A stretch of DNA of 64,000 nucleotides from Termitomyces sp. T153 (lineage: Eukaryota; Basidiomycota; Agaricomycetes; Agaricales; Lyophyllaceae), in the NCBI GenBank assembly GCA_018296165.2, contig JACKQL020000096.1, positions 62,001-126,000 of the forward strand, in the 5' to 3' direction. This document shows positions 1-10,437 of the stretch, in pieces (position 1 is the stretch's first letter; the number at the start of each line of letters is the position of its first letter). The position numbers and the translations under genes were made by a program. Below the pieces are notes generated by a model. The model was not told where the DNA came from and ran no database searches. It was given only the letters and a program-made list of their open reading frames with translations.

Positions 1-313
1 CAATCTCAAGATGTTTTGGTGAGCCTTAGGCTTTTGTCCTCAATTTTTATCAGACATGATTACAGATAATAGGTAAAGGTGGGCTGAATATCTCTGATTT
101 TTTTTCTGATAGATCTGCTTGTTGATTTTTAACCATAATCTGATTATCATAATCTACTCACCAAAAGGAGTCAGTTGCACACTTTTTATGGGATTTTTAG
201 TATTTTTTGGCATTCCAGCCAAATTTTAGAGCATCCAATTTTTTTTGACTGTTTCCAAACAATTGCCTTGTGAAATTTTACTCAATTAAGTCCTAAGATG
301 CTGTGCAAACATT
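1..313. other. AT-rich flank, no gene seen
   Basis: AT-rich DNA with several T runs and almost no CG dinucleotides. I see no convincing coding frame, RNA gene or terminal repeat. It lies outside the TA-flanked inverted repeat that begins at 316. Confidence 0.5.
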
Positions 314-315
314 TA

Positions 316-349
316 TGGTGCTGTTCACTTAGACCACCACTTTGTGACA
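316..349. repeat. Left terminal inverted repeat of a DNA transposon
   Basis: This stretch begins TGGTGCTGTTCACTTAGA and ends CTTTGTGACA. Its reverse complement occurs at 14250-14285, differing mainly by two extra bases. TA lies immediately outside each arm (314-315 and 14286-14287). A TA target duplication is typical of the Tc1/mariner superfamily, and the transposase remnants between the arms fit that. Confidence 0.75.
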
Positions 350-540
350 AAAAGTATTGCACCTACAAAAATAGATATTTTTCTTATCTTTCTTGTCAAA
401 ATGCTCCTTTTGATGAGGGCAACAAAACCCCAAGACAGATTTCTTTCTATTGTCAAAATTAACAGAGAAATACTTTTTTGGTCCCTGAGATTTGGTGCCA
501 TCAATTATATAATCCATATCACTGCTATAAAAGGAAGGAT

Positions 541-882
541 TTATGCATCAAATAATTGGGCAACTGTCTCAAGAATGCATCAGTGGGATTTGTACTTTGT
601 AGAGCTGAACTGTTTGATGCACACCCAAGCTTCATGAGTGCCAAGATTGCAGTATGCATGCATTCATCCATCTATGTACAATTGTTGCAAGTGAAACAGA
701 TACAAGAGCACATGGCATGTTCTCCTTCAGAGTATCAAAGGTCATGTCACAGTGCTTGCACAAATACCTCTTGACTGCTTTCTAGAAGAACTTGATAAAA
801 TTGAGTTCACAATGGAAAGGATACACAGATGACCTACTTCCTCAATGATTTCTTACTGTTGGAAGTCAGACTGCCATGATAT
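541..882 (-). pseudogene. DDE transposase, C-terminal fragment
   Basis: Read on the minus strand, this gives a degenerate but recognisable C-terminal part of the DDE-superfamily endonucleases that are abundant in agaricomycete genomes. Blocks such as GHLCI, HCELNFIKFF, KAVKRYLCKHC and FDTLKENMP appear in order, broken by stops and at least one frameshift. The HCELNFI..FW block in this family normally carries the last catalytic acidic residue. The N-terminal fragment is at 8797-10238. The two pieces do not meet: the central catalytic stretch, roughly 250 residues by my estimate, is missing. A Gypsy insertion now lies between them. The match to the family is from memory and needs a protein search. 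Confidence 0.6.
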
Positions 883-1289
883 TGTCAGGGGACTTCCATT
901 TCCATCCTCCATGACTTGTTCCAGCATCTCCACAGCTTGTTTGACATCTCTGGAGCTCATTCCAGAACCCCAGAGATCTCCAGAGACCCACAGAACTTTC
1001 CATATAACCTCACCAATCATCTTCCTAGGGTTAAGGCTAGCTCTGGCCTTCTGTACAGTTGTTCCCACACCTCTGCTACCCACTGATGCACCACACTAAG
1101 CAGCAGGGATCCTTAGACTTGTTCTGTTTGGATTCTCCTCTGCTAGGTGATTAGTTACTGCTTGTATCTTTGTCTACTTGCCAATATACTTTGGATTCCC
1201 CTCCGCTAGCTGCATGACTTGTATCCACTACCCTGGAGGTTCTGCTAGCTGCATGACTTATCTCCACTACCCTGGAGGTTGCCCTTACA
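883..1289 (+). repeat. 5' LTR of Gypsy element A
   Basis: Starts TGTCAGGGGAC and ends GCCCTTACA, and is followed by the conserved leader (cagaac.attctcctaaaactgg) seen in elements B and I. It carries a 39 bp tandem duplication (about 1205-1243 and 1244-1282) absent from the other copies. The motif TTTGGATTC.CCTC.GCTAG occurs twice, at about 1128 and 1191. The left edge lies directly inside the transposase pseudogene. Confidence 0.8.
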
Positions 1290-1395
1290 GCAGAACGATT
1301 CTCCTAAAACTGGTCTGGAAGCCCCTCATAGCTGCAGGGAACCTCCAAGCCACTATCTGTCACTTCTCCATCAGGACTAAGCACTGCAGAGTTCT

Positions 1396-2694
1396 ATGTC
1401 TCAGCCTGCCAACCCAGACACCCCCATGGAGGCTCCAGCTCCACAGGATGAAGCCTGGACCCACATGCTACACCTAGAAAACCAGGTGCAACTCATGCAA
1501 TCATCTCTTACCCACCATACATCCAAACTCTCCACCCTCCATCAAACCACAGATCTCATCTCCCAATCACTCCAGGTGCTGCTCAAGTGCCTGCCCCCTA
1601 CCTCTGCACCTCCTCCAGTTGTGGAACCTACCCCAATCACTTCTGTATCCATTTCCACAGCTCTGGTGACTCTACAACTGTGGATTTGGTGCTTCACACT
1701 TCCAGACATGTACAATGGTGCTTGCTCCAGCAGGGAACATTTCCTCCAGTTCTGCCTCACCTAGATCTACCTCAGCAGGGACACCTTTGACTTTGATGCA
1801 TTGAAAATAGCCTGGGTACTGTTGTACATGAAGGCTGCATGTGCCTCCACCTATGTGTTGCAAGTCTTCCATTGCCCTGAAGGTGTGAGAAGTTTTCCAG
1901 ACTGGGCCACCTTTGAGAAGGACTTCTAGGCAGAGTTTTTCCTGCTCAACCCCACCAAAACTGCTGCCTTGACACTATGTGACTGGGAGCAATATGGACA
2001 AGGGAAGCAAACCCTAGATCAGTACATTGACTCCTTCCAAGCACTGGGCAAGCAAGCCACCTACCCCAATGGCCTTCAGTTATGCCTTATGTTTTGAGAT
2101 GACCTGCACTCTGTGTTGGTGGAATGCATCAACAATCTTGCAAAGGGCCACCCAAATAACAAAAGGATTTCTTTGTAGTATGAGGTAGCCTGGGATTAGT
2201 GGCAATTCATGGATATTTGATGGGAGCTCTACTACATGCACCCCATGCTGCACCCTGCACTGGTCACTAGCCTCCAAGACTCTGCACCTGCTCAATCAGT
2301 GCCTGCCCCCACTCTGACCATCCCTGTCCCATGCCTCTTGCTGCCAAGCATCCCCATGGATATGGATGCAGCCTAACAGCTCTGCACTGCACTGTTACTG
2401 TGTCAGAGATGCAGCAAGCCTGGGCATTTCACACAACACTGCCTCTTGGGTCTGGAAGTGCATTACCTCTCCATAGCAGAGCAGGAGGAACTCCTCCTGC
2501 AATTGCTAGCCACAAAGGATGCTGCTGGAGCTTCATTGCCAGATGAGCCAACACCAGAGTTGACCCTAGAGGAGATCCATGTTTGCATGTCACTCCTAGA
2601 ACTGGAGGAGGGTTTTAGTTGAGCAGTGGATGAGGTGTATGCCTCTATCACTGGGTACTAACAGGTTCTCATGTCTGTTATTAGAAAATGAAAT
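1396..2694 (+). pseudogene. Gypsy element A gag, decayed
   Basis: Gag polyprotein of a chromodomain Gypsy element. It starts MSQPANPDTP and ends with a CCHC zinc knuckle (CQRCSKPGHFTQHC, near 2402-2443) followed by a Glu/Leu-rich tail. The frame is broken by stops at about 1762, 1927, 2096, 2176 and beyond. Many of these look like C-to-T or G-to-A decay of Trp, Gln or Arg codons. Homologous gags lie at 6650-7926 (minus strand, B) and 61360-62598 (I). At about 2694 the gag sequence stops and an inverted pol tail begins, so A has lost its own protease and polymerase. Confidence 0.8.
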
Positions 2695-5600
2695 GATTGC
2701 TTGGTCTGCCAGTGAAATAGGGTAGATTCCTCATATGGCACATGGGGTGTCTGGATGTCTCTGGTGGAACTCCTTGATGAATCTGGGGGCATGCATGTTC
2801 TCCCATGGCTCCCAGGAGATATCCTCAATCCTGTAGCCTTTCCACTTCACCTTATACTGTAATCATCTCCAGAATAAATGGCTATCCAGAATTTCCTCTA
2901 CCTTGTATTCCTTGTTGTTGCTGACCACCAAGGGGGGCAGTGGAGGTGGCAGACAATGCCCTGGAATGGGATCTTTAGGGGCTGGAGTTAGTTTGACCAT
3001 GTTAAACACTGAATGAAGCTGGCACATCCCCACAGGGAGCTGGAATCAATAGGCCAAGGGTCCTACCTGTCATTCTACTGTGAAAGGTCCCAACTGATGA
3101 TGCAACAGCTTTTTTGAGGGCTGAGTAGTTGTAATGTCAGAGGCATCCAGGTAGACTCAATCTCCAGGTTGATATTTGTGCTCTAGGGTTCTCCCACAGT
3201 TGTAGTATTGTGCCATGTCATCCTTTGCCTTTGCCAGCACTGCTTGGGCCTCCTCCTGTGACCTCTTCATCTGGTCCACAAATCTGTTCACTGCTTCATT
3301 CTCCAAGGGTTGGGCCTGGGGTTCAAAACCCATGTATAGATGCCATCCCATGTCAGGAAAGAATGGGGAAAACTGGGTGGATGTATGAATATGGTTGTTG
3401 TACTAGAATTTGGCATCAAAGAGGAGTTTGTCCCAGTCATCTTGGTGCTCATTGCAAAAGAGGCAGAGATACTGCTCCAACTCCTAGTTTACATGTTCTG
3501 TCTGGCTGTTGGACTGTGGGTGGTAGGCAGTAGTGGTGTGGAGCTTCACTCTGAGCAGTTGATAGAGCTCTTAGGTGAACTCTGCCACAAGTTGTAGTCC
3601 CCAATCTGAGATATAGGCATCAGAGAGGCCATGGAGCTTCTAGATGTTCCTCTAGTACAGGTTTGTAGTATCCATGGTGGAACAGGTGGTGTGGGTTGGA
3701 ATGAAGTGTGCTTGCTTGCCATACAGGTCTACCACTACCATGATTGCATTGTAATCATGGGTGTTGGGAAACTCTACAATGAAGTCTGTGGATGCCATGC
3801 TCCATTGCTCCATGGGCATGGGTAGTGGGTGTAACTGTCTGTAGGGGAGTTGGCATTGGGGCTTGGTCTGGAGGCAGAGATTGCAGGTACTAGTGTAGGA
3901 CCCAACATACCAGAACATCTGGGGCCACCAGTAGTTCTGTGATACTAGCTCCAGTGTCTTCCACCATCTGGGGTGCCCTGCAATGTGAGAGTCATAGTGT
4001 TGCTCCACAATCCTCCGGCAGAGCTCCAGAATGTTGGGGACATGGATATGGTCTTGGAAGGTCAGGATTCCATCTCAGAGGGCCCATTTGTCAGCATGGA
4101 CTGCCTTGACACCAGTGGTATGCCCCAACTTCAGCATCTGAGCAGCCTACACCACAAGCTCCTCCTGCTAACCATCCCAATTACTCTGCCATATGTCCTA
4201 GAGAATGTCTGCCTCTGCTCCCTCAATGGCAAGACCCTTCATGGCTCAGATCATGAACAATTCAGGGCAGAGGAGCATAATGTTGCTGTTATTCCCTTCT
4301 TTCATGCCATGGTCTGCCCTCCAGGACAGGGCATCTGGTTTTCCCATGCTCCAGCCAGGCTTGTGGTGCAAAGAGAAGTCAAAGTTGGTGAGGTAGAGGG
4401 ACCACCAGGCCTATTGGAAATTGAGCTTCTTGGCTGTCTGGAAGTATTCGAGGTTCTTGTGATCTGTCCAGACTTCAAACTTGTGCTATGCACCTTCCAG
4501 GAAGTGCCACCACTCCTCAAACAACCAGATGATGGCCAGCATCTCTTTGTTGTGGATCTCATAGTTCCACTCCACCATATTCATGCTCTTGGAGTAAAAG
4601 GCCACTGGATGCCACTTCCCATCCTCCAGAGATTGCTGTGAGAGCACAGCCCCAGTAGCAAAGTTGGAGCTGTTGGCCTCCACCCAGAAAGGAGAGTTGT
4701 TATCCAGAAAGAGGAGGATGGGTCTGGAGTTCATGGTGCACTTGAGAGTGTCAACAGCAATCTGCTCTGGAGGTCCCCAACTCCATGTAACATCCTTTCC
4801 TGTGAGGTTGAATAGCAGACAGGCATGGTGCAAGAAGTCCTGGATGAATCTCCAGTAGAAGTTTGCAAAACCAAGGAATGCCTGCACCTCCTTCTTGTTC
4901 TTGGGCTCCAGCCACTCTGCCATACCTGCTACCTTCACTGGGTCCATCTCTGCAGCTCCATGCAAGATGATCAGGCCAAGGTACTCAATCCAGGTCTATT
5001 CAAACTTGCACTTCTCTGGCTTGAAGTAGAGCTGGTGCTGGTGGAGATATTCTAGGACAAGGCAAGTGATCTGATGGTGTTCCTCCAGCATTTTGATATA
5101 GATGAGGATGTCATCCAGATACACACACACTATGCCCTCTGCTATGAGGTCCTGGAAGATGTTGTTCATCATAGTCTGGAAGGTGGTGGGGCTGTTGGTG
5201 AGTCCAAAGAACATAATGAGCAGCTCAAACAATCCTTGGTTGGTCTGGAAGGCAGCCTTCCACTCATCTCCTTCCTGAATGCACACATTGTTGTAACCCC
5301 ACTAGATGTCCAGTTTAGTGAAGTATCATGCACTCTGGAGGTTGTTGATGAGCTTGGAGATAAGGGGGAGAGGGTAACAGTTCTTCACTATCATGGTGTT
5401 GAGTACCTGGTAGTCCTGGACCAGTCAGAGTGAACCATCCTTCTTCTTGATGAAAAAGACCAGAGAAGCCATTGGAGACTTGGATAAGTGGATACAACTG
5501 GAGTTCAGGTTCTCCTGCAGGAATGCATTGAGCTTGTCCTGCTCTCTGGGCACAAGTGGGTAGACCTTACAGCTGGAGGGTGCAGAGTCTGGCAGCAGTT

Positions 5601-6645
5601 TGATGGCATGGTCCCACCTCTTGTGCTCTGGAAGCAAGTCAAACAAGGCTTTGGAGAACACATCCTCAAATGCATGAAGGTAGGGAAGTACTATGTCCCA
5701 GAACTCTTAGAGTGTGGCATTAGCAGCAAATGCCTGGGCCAGTCATTGGGACATGGTTTGGCTAGCCTGGATCTCCACAACAGATGGCAGCAGGTGTACA
5801 GTAGTAGCATAGATTTGATTCCCCACTTCTACTGCTTTATCCAGAAACTCTGGCTCACATGTGCCACCAAACTCCCCTCCACATTCCTCCTCCAGGGCTC
5901 CACCATTGCTCTGGTCATCCTTGTAGAGGGCCTCTCTACAAGTGAATGCCAGAGGCAGGGGGTCCAGGAGGTCTAGATCTGCAGAGGGGAGAGGACCAGC
6001 ATGACATGCACAGATGGCTGCATGCTCCTGAACTCAGGTTTGGCACTCTGCCCTGTCCTCTGTAGTGCAGGTGGAGCACTTCTGGGGGCACCTGCTTATA
6101 GTTACCTCTCCTTTGGTCCAATTGACCTTGTGGTTGTGCTCACAGAGCCATGTGAAACTAAGGATCATGTCCTGCCTTCCCAAGCTGGTGACAGCAAACA
6201 TAACATGCTCTGTGTGATTCTGATAATAGAAGACCAGGTTAACTCTGAAGTTCATGGCACCTGCTTTGTTAGGCATTCCATCAATGTTGTAGACAGGAAT
6301 GGGCTTGGGGAGGGGCTGCATGGTCAGGCTGTGGCATTTGACAAACTCCAAGTCCAGGAACAGTCTCATTGCTCGACTGTCCAGAAGAGCCATAACTCCA
6401 TGAGTTTGCTGAGTCTCCATTGTCTCAATCTCCACATTGAGACACAGGGAGTGGGTGGATGGACCAGAGGCTATCATATACTATTGGGGCATCTGACATG
6501 CCCAAGCAGAACCACACCAATGGATCTTTAGAGGTGTCAGGGAACTTGGCAGGGGCTCCAGAGTTGGTATCTGTATGTCTAAAGAGGGTGTTGAGGTTCT
6601 TCTGTCTCAGAATAAAGGGCATTAGAAAAGGCAGTTTCATTTTCT
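2695..6645 (-). pseudogene. Gypsy element B pol: protease, RT, RNase H, integrase, chromodomain
   Basis: A full-length but decayed pol on the minus strand. Reading from 6645 down: aspartic protease near 6420-6300, with LLDSRA where LLDSGA is expected; reverse transcriptase with intact YLDDILIY near 5120; RNase H with VAFYSKS and EMLAI near 4600-4520; integrase with H..H and C..C zinc ligands and the catalytic-core start DFIVEFPN near 4000-3650; and a chromodomain (YKVEEILDS, VKWKGY, ISWEPWEN) near 2910-2790. Stops and frameshifts are scattered through it. The sequence ends abruptly at the chromodomain tail, with no 3' LTR, and abuts the gag of A. It is continuous with B gag and the B LTR upstream. 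Confidence 0.85.
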
Positions 6646-6649
6646 ATTG

Positions 6650-7926
6650 ACAGACATGAGAACCTTTTAACACCCAGCAATGGAGGTGTACACCTCATCC
6701 ATCACTCAACTAAAAATCCCTCTTTAGCTCCAGAGGTGAAGTGCATGTGCTGATCTCCTCTGGGGTCAACTCTGGCTTGTCCAGCAATGGAGCTATGGCA
6801 GCATCCTTTGCAGCCAACAGCTGCAGGAGGAGTTCCTTCTGCTTCACCATAAAAAGATAGCATACCTCCAAGCCCAGGGGGCAGTGCCATGCAAAGTGCC
6901 CCAGCTTCTGGCATCTCTGGCACAATGGCAGGGCAGTGCAGAGCTGCTGGGTGGCATCCACATCTATGGGGATCCCCAGCAGCAGGGGGCATGCTATGGA
7001 GATGGCTGGAGTAAGGGCTGGCCTTGAGTGAGCAGGTGTGGGGTGGCAGAAATTGTTGATTGGAGCAGAGCATAGCACAGAATGGGGGCGGCAGAGCTCC
7101 CTCTGGATCTCTATGAGTTGCTATTGGTCCCAGGCCACCTCATACTACAATGCAATCTTTTCATTGTTGGGGTAACTCTCTGCCAGATTGTTGATGTGTT
7201 TCACCAGTGTGGGGTGCAAGCCATCCCAGAAAGTGAGGCATAGTTGGAGGCCATTGGAGTAGGTGGCCTGTTTGACCAGGGCCCAGAACAAGTCAATGTA
7301 CTCATCCAGCATATGCTTTCCTTGTCTGTACTGCTCCCTATTATGCAGCATCAAGGCTGCCATCTTAGTGGGGTCTAATGGGAAAAATTCTGCATGGAAG
7401 TTCTTTTCAAAGGCAGCCCAGTCTGGAAAGCTTCCAACACCTCTGGGGCAATGGAAGACTCACAGTGCATAGGTAGAGGCATGTCTGGTCTTCATATATG
7501 ACAGCACCCAGGCTATTTTCAATGTATCAGAGTCAAAAGCATCCCTGCTGAGGTGGATATAGGTGAGGCAGGACTGCAGGAATTGCTCCCCACCAGAGCA
7601 AGCACTGTCATATGCATCTGGTAGTGCAGGATGTGGAAGTCATGGCCAGAAGGTCACTGGAGCTGCGGAGATGGGTGCAGATGCAGGTGGGGCTGGTTCT
7701 GCAGCTGCAGAAGGAGTGGAGTTAGGATTTAGGTGTTTGAGCAATGCCTGGAGTGATTGGGAGATAAGATCTGTTGTCTGACAGAGAGTGGAGAGTTCGG
7801 TAGTATGGTGGGTGAGAGACCATTGCATTAATTGCACCTGGGTTTCTAAGTGTAGCAGGCAAGTCCAGGCTTTGTCCTGTGGGGCCAGGGCCTCTGAGGG
7901 TGTGTCTGGGTTGGCAGGCTGAGACA
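6650..7926 (-). pseudogene. Gypsy element B gag, decayed
   Basis: Gag of the inverted element, starting MSQPANPDTPSEA at 7926 on the minus strand and ending near 6650. It carries the CCHC knuckle CQRCQKLGHFAWHC near 6930-6890. It aligns block by block with the gags of A and I. It has a few in-frame stops, and a frameshift separates the front half from the zinc-knuckle part. It lies 3' of the B LTR and directly upstream of B pol, as expected for LTR-gag-pol. Confidence 0.8.
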
Positions 7927-8033
7927 TTGAACTCCATGGTGCTGAATTCTGGTGGGGAGGCAACAAGTAGCAGCTTGGAGGTTCCTTGTGGCTGCAAGGG
8001 GCTTCCAGGCCAGTTTTTGGAGACTTGTTCTGC

Positions 8034-8398
8034 TGTAAGGGCAACTTCTGGAGTGGCAGATCAGAGTCATGCAGCTAGCAGAGGGGAATCCAAAGTATAT
8101 TAGTAGAGTGGACAACAATACAATCAGTAACTAATCACCTAGCAGAGGGGAATCCAAAGAGAACAAGTCTAAGGATCTCTGCTGCTTGGTGCAGCACATC
8201 AGTGGGTGACAGAGGTGTGGGAACTACTGTACAGATGACCAGAGCTACTCCTAACCTTAGGGCAATAATTGCTGAGGTAATATGGAGAACTCCACAATTC
8301 TCCAGAGATCTCCAGAGTTCTAGAAAGAGCCCCAGAGACATTGAACAAGCTGCAGAGGTGCTGGAATGAGTTGCAGAGGTTGGAAATGGAAGTCCCCT
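8034..8398 (-). repeat. 5' LTR of Gypsy element B
   Basis: Reverse complement of the A-type LTR. On the plus strand it runs from TGTAAGGGCAAC to GGAAGTCCCCTAA. In B orientation it lies just upstream of B gag. Its outer end meets the plus-strand pol tail of A at about 8399, with no matching 3' LTR for B on the other side. Confidence 0.75.
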
Positions 8399-8573
8399 AA
8401 TAGGAACCATGGGAGAATGTACATGCCCTGGGGCTCATCAAGGAGTTCCACAGGAAGCACCTGGATGCTCCATGCACCATACAAGGAATCTATCCTATTT
8501 CATCAGGGGACAGAGCAATCAGGGAATTTTTCTATCCCACATGTTGAGATGCCATGTGCTAGAGGGGGGGTGA
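8399..8573 (+). pseudogene. Element A pol tail (chromodomain C-terminus)
   Basis: The plus-strand sequence encodes the last part of a Gypsy chromodomain polyprotein (WENVHALGLIKEFHR, GIYPIS, FFYPTC) and runs straight into a 3' LTR at 8574. It overlaps in content with the end of B pol, so both copies keep this stretch. Everything of A between the gag end (2694) and this point is gone. Confidence 0.7.
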
Positions 8574-8796
8574 TGTCAGAGGACTTCCATTTCCAACCTC
8601 CACAACTTGTTCCAGCATCTCCACAGCTTGTTCAACATCTCCAGGGCTCATTCCAGAACTCCAGAGATCTCTGGAGACCTGCAGAACTTTCTGTATTACC
8701 TCACCAATCATCATCCTAGGGTCAGGGCTAGCTCCAGCCTTGTGTACAGTTGTTCCTATGCCTCTGCCACCCACTGATGCACTGCACCAAGCAGTG
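8574..8796 (+). repeat. 3' LTR of element A, truncated
   Basis: Starts TGTCAGAGGACTTCC after a pol tail with stop codon, and follows the 5' LTR of A base for base (with substitutions) up to about 8796, where it stops short by roughly 170 bp. Beyond this point the minus-strand transposase reading resumes. No target duplication can be read because this end is truncated. Confidence 0.75.
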
Positions 8797-10238
8797 GGGC
8801 AACATGCAGTGCTGATGAAAACATTCTTTGTAACCATCTGAATACAGGGAAAAAGTTCAACTTCCATATATTTCTTGAGTCCATGAGGCATCTCATCATC
8901 AATAAGATGGCAGATATATATCTCTGCTGTTCCTAGTATAAGCTTCCCAGCTGAAAACTTCTTTTATTTTGATGGGTTATGACCCATTTGTTTGATTGAA
9001 TGAATGCAAGAAGCTTGGCACAGATCATGGGATCATCCAACATGGAATAAACCTTCCCCATGACATCCTTTTCATGACTTTGTAAGACTGTATGTCTTGA
9101 TCCAATCCTTCATTGATGCACACAACTTTCTTCCTCCTCACTGAGAAGCAAATCCACAACTTTCTGCAGCTTGTTTTAAGGCATCCACAGATAATCAACC
9201 ATTCTTCACAACCATGCAGAGGAAGCTTTGCATTGCATGAGTACAGACTGCCTGCAACCCCTCTGGACTGCCCACAAAGTTTGTCTTCTTTGATTTGTTG
9301 AGTTTTTCAGAATCAGCCCATGCCTCATTCAGTTGCTTCAGCCTTTCTCTGTGGCTGCACTCTCTCTGCATGCAAACTGGAATTTCATGATGGTGCTTCA
9401 ATGGGGAGCAATGGGCAACAATAATAGTATTGTGGCATGGTCAGATGTGGATACAGATTTAGTAATGTTGCTTCCTTCTTCTTCATTGTCTGCCTTATAT
9501 TCTCCACCCTCATTGTCCAAAAAATAGTTGACAAGTTCTGCAGGGGTGAATATCTTCCCATTGTCAATTGGCTCAACAATTTTGTGGCCCAAGAATTTGG
9601 TTGTGGGTGCAGTCTAGTTCGAGGGATGTGGTACAAAGTAATTGCACATAAGGATAATTTTGGGATCATTACTATGTATTGATATTGGGTGAGTTATGCC
9701 TTCCTCCAATGTCAGGTTGTCACTCACAAAGTCTTTGACTGTTCTTGTGCTGCATAATGTTCACATGCCTCCTTTTCCCTGCACTGGTGGGTCCAAGATA
9801 AATGGCTATTATACCCAAGAGTATGATTGGCTTCTGCTGTCTTCTAATCTTTCATTGTTTTGGGAGCTTGAATCTGATAGTACAGGCTTTTGTCTTTTGC
9901 AAGCCTTGCAACATCTTGCTCACTAACTCACTCACAGTCTCATACCCTGCCTCAAGATTGCTCTCTGAGTCTGTTTCCCCTTCATCCATGCTTCCAAAAT
10001 GATTGACACCTCCTTGCCATGCTGTCTCCATGTCAGAATCTGATTTGACAATGATGGGTGATGGGCTGTGTAGAGCTGGATTTTTGAGCTTGTTGAATAT
10101 ACTGCCTGTCATAGAGTGAATGTGTTCTACTGTATGGGTGTCACACTTTGCATTCTTCTTCATCACATGTCTTTGGCTATGCCACCTTGAATATGTTTTT
10201 TGTAATTTGTTATACCTCAGTTCACTTTGCATTAACAT
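8797..10238 (-). pseudogene. DDE transposase, N-terminal fragment
   Basis: Minus-strand reading, N-terminus near 10238. The recognisable region lies at 9401-9195: RERLKQLNEAWADSEKLNK, then KKTNFVGSPEGLQ and QSFLCMVVKNG. It is followed at 8890-8800 by MPHGLKKYMEVELFP. These blocks are characteristic, from memory, of the DDE-superfamily endonuclease family common in agaricomycetes. The upstream part (10238-9852) is acidic and poorly conserved. The gene is broken by frameshifts, and the reading ends where the truncated LTR of element A begins. The C-terminal piece is at 541-882. TA-flanked inverted repeats (316, 14285) bracket both pieces. The start codon is uncertain. Confidence 0.65.
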
Positions 10239-10437
10239 GTGTGTAACTGAGGTATGTTATACTTTTACATCACATTTTATAATATTCCTTACTTACTTTA
10301 CTTACCTAGTTACATTGATTTGTTCTAAGTAATATTCAATAGTTCACTTTGCATTAATGTGCATGTAATTGAGTTACATTGGTTTGTTCTAGCCAATACT
10401 AAACTATGCTACAACTATTGCACATTGATCTTTGAAA
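10123..10437. repeat. 315 bp direct repeat, copy 1
   Basis: Near-identical in sequence and equal in length to 13721-14035. It holds the upstream part of the transposase reading and the DNA 5' of it. Inside is an imperfect palindrome with 11 bp arms (10212-10222 ATACCTCAGTT and 10245-10255 AACTGAGGTAT). The motif TTCACTTTGCATTAA occurs twice, about 130 bp apart. Confidence 0.8.

Noticed and set aside
3973..4641. 222-codon plus-strand frame
   Set aside because: It is antisense to the RNase H and integrase region of element B. The minus-strand domains are unambiguous.
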